Shown: positions 61,050 to 64,000 of the stretch, one piece after another
Layout of the letters: each line of letters starts with the position of its first letter
Position numbering within the stretch: the stretch's first letter is position 1
From: Sphingomonadales bacterium UBA7471
GTDB taxonomy: Bacteria > Pseudomonadota > Alphaproteobacteria > Sphingomonadales > Sphingomonadaceae
Direction of reading: 5' to 3'
Length of the DNA: 64,000 bases
Assembly (NCBI GenBank): GCA_002479765.1
Contig: DLOZ01000007.1
Span: 68,342 to 132,341 of the forward strand
Program-made: the position numbers and the translations under genes
Notes under the pieces: model-generated
Database searches by the model: none
Told to the model about the DNA's origin: nothing
Seen by the model: only the letters and a program-made list of their open reading frames with translations

Positions 61050-61718
61050 TCAGGCCATCCCCCGCCGGACTGTAAACCAGATCGCCACCGTCCAATAAAC
61101 CCCTGTCATCGCAACGATTACGGCGAGCGGATCGAAGGCAATTCCCAAACCGCAAATTGCGGCGGCCGCCCAGACTATCAGACCAAATTCTACGAAAGCA
61201 AACGTAACCGCGCAGCTTTCCTTGGTAACGTCGCGGTAGAGTTCGTCATACCGGTTCCAAAGATGCCATGTAATTGCGGTCTGGCCGATCATCAACGCAA
61301 TAATGCCCCAAAACGACAGTAGCTGTGGACCTTGGTCGGCAGGGTTTGCCAACGCCAAAATAGCCATTATCGCGGCGTACATCATCATGCAGATTGCCGA
61401 CCAGAAAAGCAGCGGCTTCATGTTGTCAAATTCCGATGCTTCGGCATTTCTGTTGGACTGGTTAAGCATGAAAATTGTGCGGTTGCTTGACATTGCCAAT
61501 ACGATCAATCCGATCAGGCAAAAGATTATCGCCATCGTCAACGCGATGACGGCTGCCCCTGACATGACAACAAACAATTGGTCGAGACCGACCAGTCGAT
61601 CAAGCGCGATCATCGAGAACCATCCGATTGCTCCGCCGACGACCATTTGAAGAACAAACTTGGTCCGGTTCCTCTTTTTCGGCTCGTCGACCGGCTTCTG
61701 TTCGATCGTCATCATCAT
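61050..61718 (-). CDS. Membrane protein partnered with an XRE regulator
   Basis: 222 residues with about six hydrophobic segments (FVVMSGAAVIALTMAIIFCL, FWSAICMMMYAAIMAILAL, AAAAICGLGIAFDPLAVIV). A charged N-terminus (KPVDEPKKRNRTKF) faces the cytoplasm. No family name is certain; the pair with a small XRE repressor is a common arrangement. Its ATG overlaps the XRE stop (4 bp). Function unknown. Confidence 0.75.
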   Translation of the reverse strand: MMMTIEQKPVDEPKKRNRTKFVLQMVVGGAIGWFSMIALDRLVGLDQLFVVMSGAAVIALTMAIIFCLIGLIVLAMSSNRTIFMLNQSNRNAEASEFDNMKPLLFWSAICMMMYAAIMAILALANPADQGPQLLSFWGIIALMIGQTAITWHLWNRYDELYRDVTKESCAVTFAFVEFGLIVWAAAAICGLGIAFDPLAVIVAMTGVYWTVAIWFTVRRGMA

Positions 61719-61930
61719 TCTTCTCCTTTCGAAGGCATCCAGTGATCAATAAAAATGGTGTCCACGGCGACCCCAAATAGCTTTGCCATGCGCAGCGCGA
61801 GCGGTAGACTCGGGTCATATTTGTCGGTCTCAACCGCGTTGATCGTCTGCCGGGAAACCCCAAGACGATACGCCAACTCGCTCTGGCTCCAGCCGTGCGC
61901 AGTCCGCAAGTCCTTCAATCTATTTTCCAC
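61715..61930 (-). CDS. Small XRE-family repressor
   Basis: 71 residues, a single helix-turn-helix: LRTAHGWSQSELAYRLGVSR then QTINAVETDKYDPSLPLAL, followed by a short tail. It resembles Cro/CI-type regulators that control their own operon. It is directly upstream of the membrane-protein gene. The operator cluster at 61968-62020 lies just ahead of its start. Confidence 0.88.
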   Translation of the reverse strand: MENRLKDLRTAHGWSQSELAYRLGVSRQTINAVETDKYDPSLPLALRMAKLFGVAVDTIFIDHWMPSKGEE

Positions 61931-61967
61931 AATTTTCCCTTGTGACGAGCCGTGGTCTAAGAATCAT

Positions 61968-62020
61968 GTAAAGAAGTCTTTACTGTAAAGAGTGTTTGTC
62001 AGTCAAGAGCTCTTTACATG
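61968..62020. promoter_or_regulatory. Multi-site operator for the XRE regulator
   Basis: Four GTAAAG/CTTTAC half-sites. The palindrome GTAAAGAAGTCTTTAC (61968-61983) is perfect; a second pair GTAAAGAG (61985-61992) and CTCTTTAC (62010-62017) has 8-bp arms; the outer CATGTAAAG/CTTTACATG arms also match. This fits an autoregulated XRE promoter. Confidence 0.7.
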
Positions 62021-62028
62021 CGTGCAGC

Positions 62029-62433
62029 TTAAACCAGCCCCATCTTCATAAGTTCGCTTAGCATCTTTGGGGACATTTCGTCACGGCCATCGGTTTCGAC
62101 AGAATCGAGATCCGGCGGCGTGTTCGCTTCCTCAAGATAGCGCCAGCCCTGATGCGCCCTTTTTGGTGTTGAACGCACCGCGATGAGGCGCGGTTGCAGC
62201 CGGATCCAATGGCGACCGGCGCCATTTTCCATAAAGCCCAAAATGGGGCTTCGGCCGATGATGGTGTGCGTGTGAATCCAGAACAGCGAGCCACCCGCCA
62301 TTTCGTCAACGCGCTTGGGCAAATAACGCGTGGTCAGGCGCACTTCACCATCCTGCGCATAGGCCGCGAGACGCTCGCGCAAATGCTTCGGGCTTTCGGC
62401 GCCGAACGCGATTTTGGTCATGTTAAGAGGCAT
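62029..62433 (-). CDS. DUF1489-family protein
   Basis: 134 residues. MPLNMTKIAFGAESPKHLRE, then YLPKRVDEMAGGSLFWIHTH, IIGRSPILGFMENGAGRHWI and GWRYLEEANTPPDL are the pattern of the conserved alphaproteobacterial DUF1489 family. Soluble, no signal. Role unknown. It lies between the XRE operator and mgtE. Confidence 0.9.
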   Translation of the reverse strand: MPLNMTKIAFGAESPKHLRERLAAYAQDGEVRLTTRYLPKRVDEMAGGSLFWIHTHTIIGRSPILGFMENGAGRHWIRLQPRLIAVRSTPKRAHQGWRYLEEANTPPDLDSVETDGRDEMSPKMLSELMKMGLV

Positions 62434-62457
62434 GGGCGTTATTTGGTAACTGCAGTG

Positions 62458-63867
62458 TTAACCGACAAGACCGCTGAAGACCGCAAGCCCCAAGAAAATA
62501 AGGAAGCCCATGGAATCCGTAATCATGGTGACGAATATTGAACTTGATACAGCAGGGTCCTGGTCAAGGCGGTCGAGCAGAACCGGTATGGCAACACCCG
62601 ACAAACCGGCCAGCGCGATATTGCACAATATCGCCACCGCAATAACGCCGCCCAGCAGCTGGTCGCCAAATATGATGCCCGCGCCGACGCCTGCAATCAC
62701 CGCAATCGTTGCACCAATGAGCAAGGCGACGCGAATCTCGCGCCAAATCGACCGCATGGTGTTCGATTGCGTAAGTTGATTGGTTGCCAACGCACGCACC
62801 GTGACCGCAAGTGTCTGCGTGCCTGCATTGCCGCCGATGGAGGCAACAATGGGCATGAGAATCGCCAAGGCGACCATGGTTTCAATCGCTGCACCAAATT
62901 GCGCGATGATGAAACTGGCCACCATCGCAGTACCCAGATTGGCAATCAACCAGCGCACACGTGCTTTATAACTGTCGGAAATAGGTTCGTTAATGTCACC
63001 TTCACCGGCACCGGACAGCCGCAAGATATCCTCGTCCGCTTCTTCCTGAATGATGTGCACGATGTCATCGGCCGTGATGACGCCGACGAGCCGTCCCGCG
63101 CCATCGACAACAGCGGCAGAAATAAGCGCGTATTTCTGGAACCGAAGCGCGACTTCTTCCTGATCCATGTCCACTGGAATCAGCGTCTGTTCGTGCTTCA
63201 TAATGTCGCTGACAGGAACCTTGCGCTGGCTGCGCATGATCCAGCTGAGCTTGCACGTACCGACGGGTTTATGCTGCGGGTCGACGACAAACACTTCCCA
63301 AAACTCTGTGGTCAGCTCATGATGGTCGCGCAGATAATCGATCAGTTGACCCACGGTCATATGCTCGGGCACCGCCACAAGCTCGCGCTGCATGATACGG
63401 CCAGCCGATTCTTCAGGATAGGACAGCGCATCTTCAATGACAGCGCGGTCTTCGGGGTCCAACTCGGCAAGAACGGCCTGCTGGTCCTCTTCCTCCATAT
63501 CCTCGATGATCGCGACCGCGTCATCGGTGTCTAACTGTCCGGCAAGTCCGGCGACTTGCGCCGCGGGTAACGCGTCAATGATATCCTCGCGGACATAGTC
63601 ATTAACCTCGGCCAGCACTTCGGCGCTCATCAACTCGCCCATGCTGATGGCAAGGTCGCCGCGCCGTTCAGACGGTGTTAGTTCAAGAAGGTCGGCAATG
63701 TCGGCTTCGTGGAGCGGTTCGACAAGCCGGTAGACTTCTTGGGCGTCCCCCGCTTCCATCGCGTCGAGCACGCGATCGACATATTCGCGGGTCAGACGGT
63801 TGTCTTCGTCCAGCGTCTCCAAAATTTCAGTGTCGATGGTCAATGGGTCGGCGATATCGCTTGTCAT
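62458..63867 (-). CDS. mgtE: Magnesium transporter MgtE
   Basis: 469 residues from MTSDIADPLTIDTE, preceded by GGGAGG; the frame is open to 63969 but without support. The N domain (MgtE_N repeats, ERRGDLAISMGELMSAE) is followed by two CBS domains (VPVSDIMKHEQTLIP and LVGVITADDIVHII), then about five membrane helices with the pore motif LMPIVASIGGNAGTQTLAV. It is a Mg2+ channel gated by cytoplasmic Mg2+. Confidence 0.95.
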   Translation of the reverse strand: MTSDIADPLTIDTEILETLDEDNRLTREYVDRVLDAMEAGDAQEVYRLVEPLHEADIADLLELTPSERRGDLAISMGELMSAEVLAEVNDYVREDIIDALPAAQVAGLAGQLDTDDAVAIIEDMEEEDQQAVLAELDPEDRAVIEDALSYPEESAGRIMQRELVAVPEHMTVGQLIDYLRDHHELTTEFWEVFVVDPQHKPVGTCKLSWIMRSQRKVPVSDIMKHEQTLIPVDMDQEEVALRFQKYALISAAVVDGAGRLVGVITADDIVHIIQEEADEDILRLSGAGEGDINEPISDSYKARVRWLIANLGTAMVASFIIAQFGAAIETMVALAILMPIVASIGGNAGTQTLAVTVRALATNQLTQSNTMRSIWREIRVALLIGATIAVIAGVGAGIIFGDQLLGGVIAVAILCNIALAGLSGVAIPVLLDRLDQDPAVSSSIFVTMITDSMGFLIFLGLAVFSGLVG

Positions 63868-63978
63868 GTGCGGCCTCCCATTCGTAATTTTGTGCCTGAA
63901 CGTTGTAATTGCGCCCCTCCTAAGCGTGCAGCGTGAAATTGCAATGATTTTGGCTTTGCACGCGCGCAATGCATCCCC

Positions 63979-64000
63979 TAGGGTCAGGACCTATTACATG
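63979..64000. repeat. Terminus of a second copy of the MITE-like repeat, cut by the window end
   Basis: The last 20 bases (GGGTCAGGACCTATTACATG) match the outer arm of the repeat at 29091-29259 with one change in the shared stretch (TATTACATG for TATTAAATG). The rest would lie beyond the window. Confidence 0.7.

Noticed and set aside
1..64000. CRISPR array, rRNA operon or complete prophage
   Set aside because: No regularly spaced repeats, no rRNA sequence and no cluster of phage structural genes were seen.

Overview
The window reads as chromosomal DNA of an alphaproteobacterium, most likely a sphingomonad (Sphingopyxis/Sphingorhabdus-like). This rests on gene content and order (mutM-rpsT-dnaA beside ubiE-ubiB-coaBC-dut; mutY-dciA-DsbA-like-smc; secB-Tim44-mltA-Smr), on many ATGA-type overlaps, and on GTG/TTG starts with good Shine-Dalgarno sites. 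No rRNA, CRISPR array or complete prophage is seen. One tRNA gene (Arg, CCG) is present.

Layout. 1-6.4 kb: accessory catabolism, with a Rieske oxygenase plus FAD oxidoreductase pair divergent from a TetR/BetI-like regulator, then a Tat-exported PhoD phosphatase and an acyl-CoA dehydrogenase. 6.7-10.7 kb: a compact signalling locus with a heme NO-binding (H-NOX) sensor, a hybrid histidine kinase, a stand-alone histidine-phosphotransfer (DHp-like) mini-protein and two related MarR-type winged-helix regulators, one fused to a receiver. This is the strongest candidate here for an undescribed system. 11.0-14.5 kb: a four-gene overlapping envelope/glycolipid cassette. 14.5-16.9 kb: a small integrative islet bounded by 68-bp direct repeats at tRNA-Arg, with an integrase remnant just outside. 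17.1-20.1 kb: a valine-type acyl-CoA degradation operon. 20.3-30.5 kb: nth-dapB, a sirtuin, moeB-dut-coaBC, a ccdAB toxin-antitoxin pair, ubiB-ubiE, mutM and rpsT, with a long palindromic repeat between ubiE and mutM. 30.5-42.7 kb: dnaA, trpS, murJ, secB, a Tim44-domain protein, mltA, an Smr protein, dapE and a PAS protein. 42.7-48.0 kb: glycerol kinase and a sodium:solute symporter divergent from a cytoplasmic GH36 alpha-galactosidase, which together suggest use of a galactosyl-glycerol. 48.0-64.0 kb: a ligase-associated exonuclease/ligase pair, smc, two DsbA-like proteins, dciA, mutY, a serine hydrolase, nudC, a FrnE-like protein, a small XRE/membrane-protein module with a multi-site operator, DUF1489 and mgtE. 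The window ends inside what looks like a second copy of the palindromic repeat.

How the parts work together. The H-NOX protein keeps the proximal His and the YxSxR heme motif and has no distal Tyr, so it probably senses NO. It lies 3 bp before the kinase, whose phosphoryl group could pass through its own receiver, the DHp mini-protein and the separate REC-MarR protein to DNA. Most of the rest is housekeeping: replication and segregation (dnaA, dciA, smc), base-excision repair (mutM, mutY, nth), ubiquinone, CoA, lysine and peptidoglycan synthesis, and thiol redox. All calls come from reading the sequence; no database search was run.
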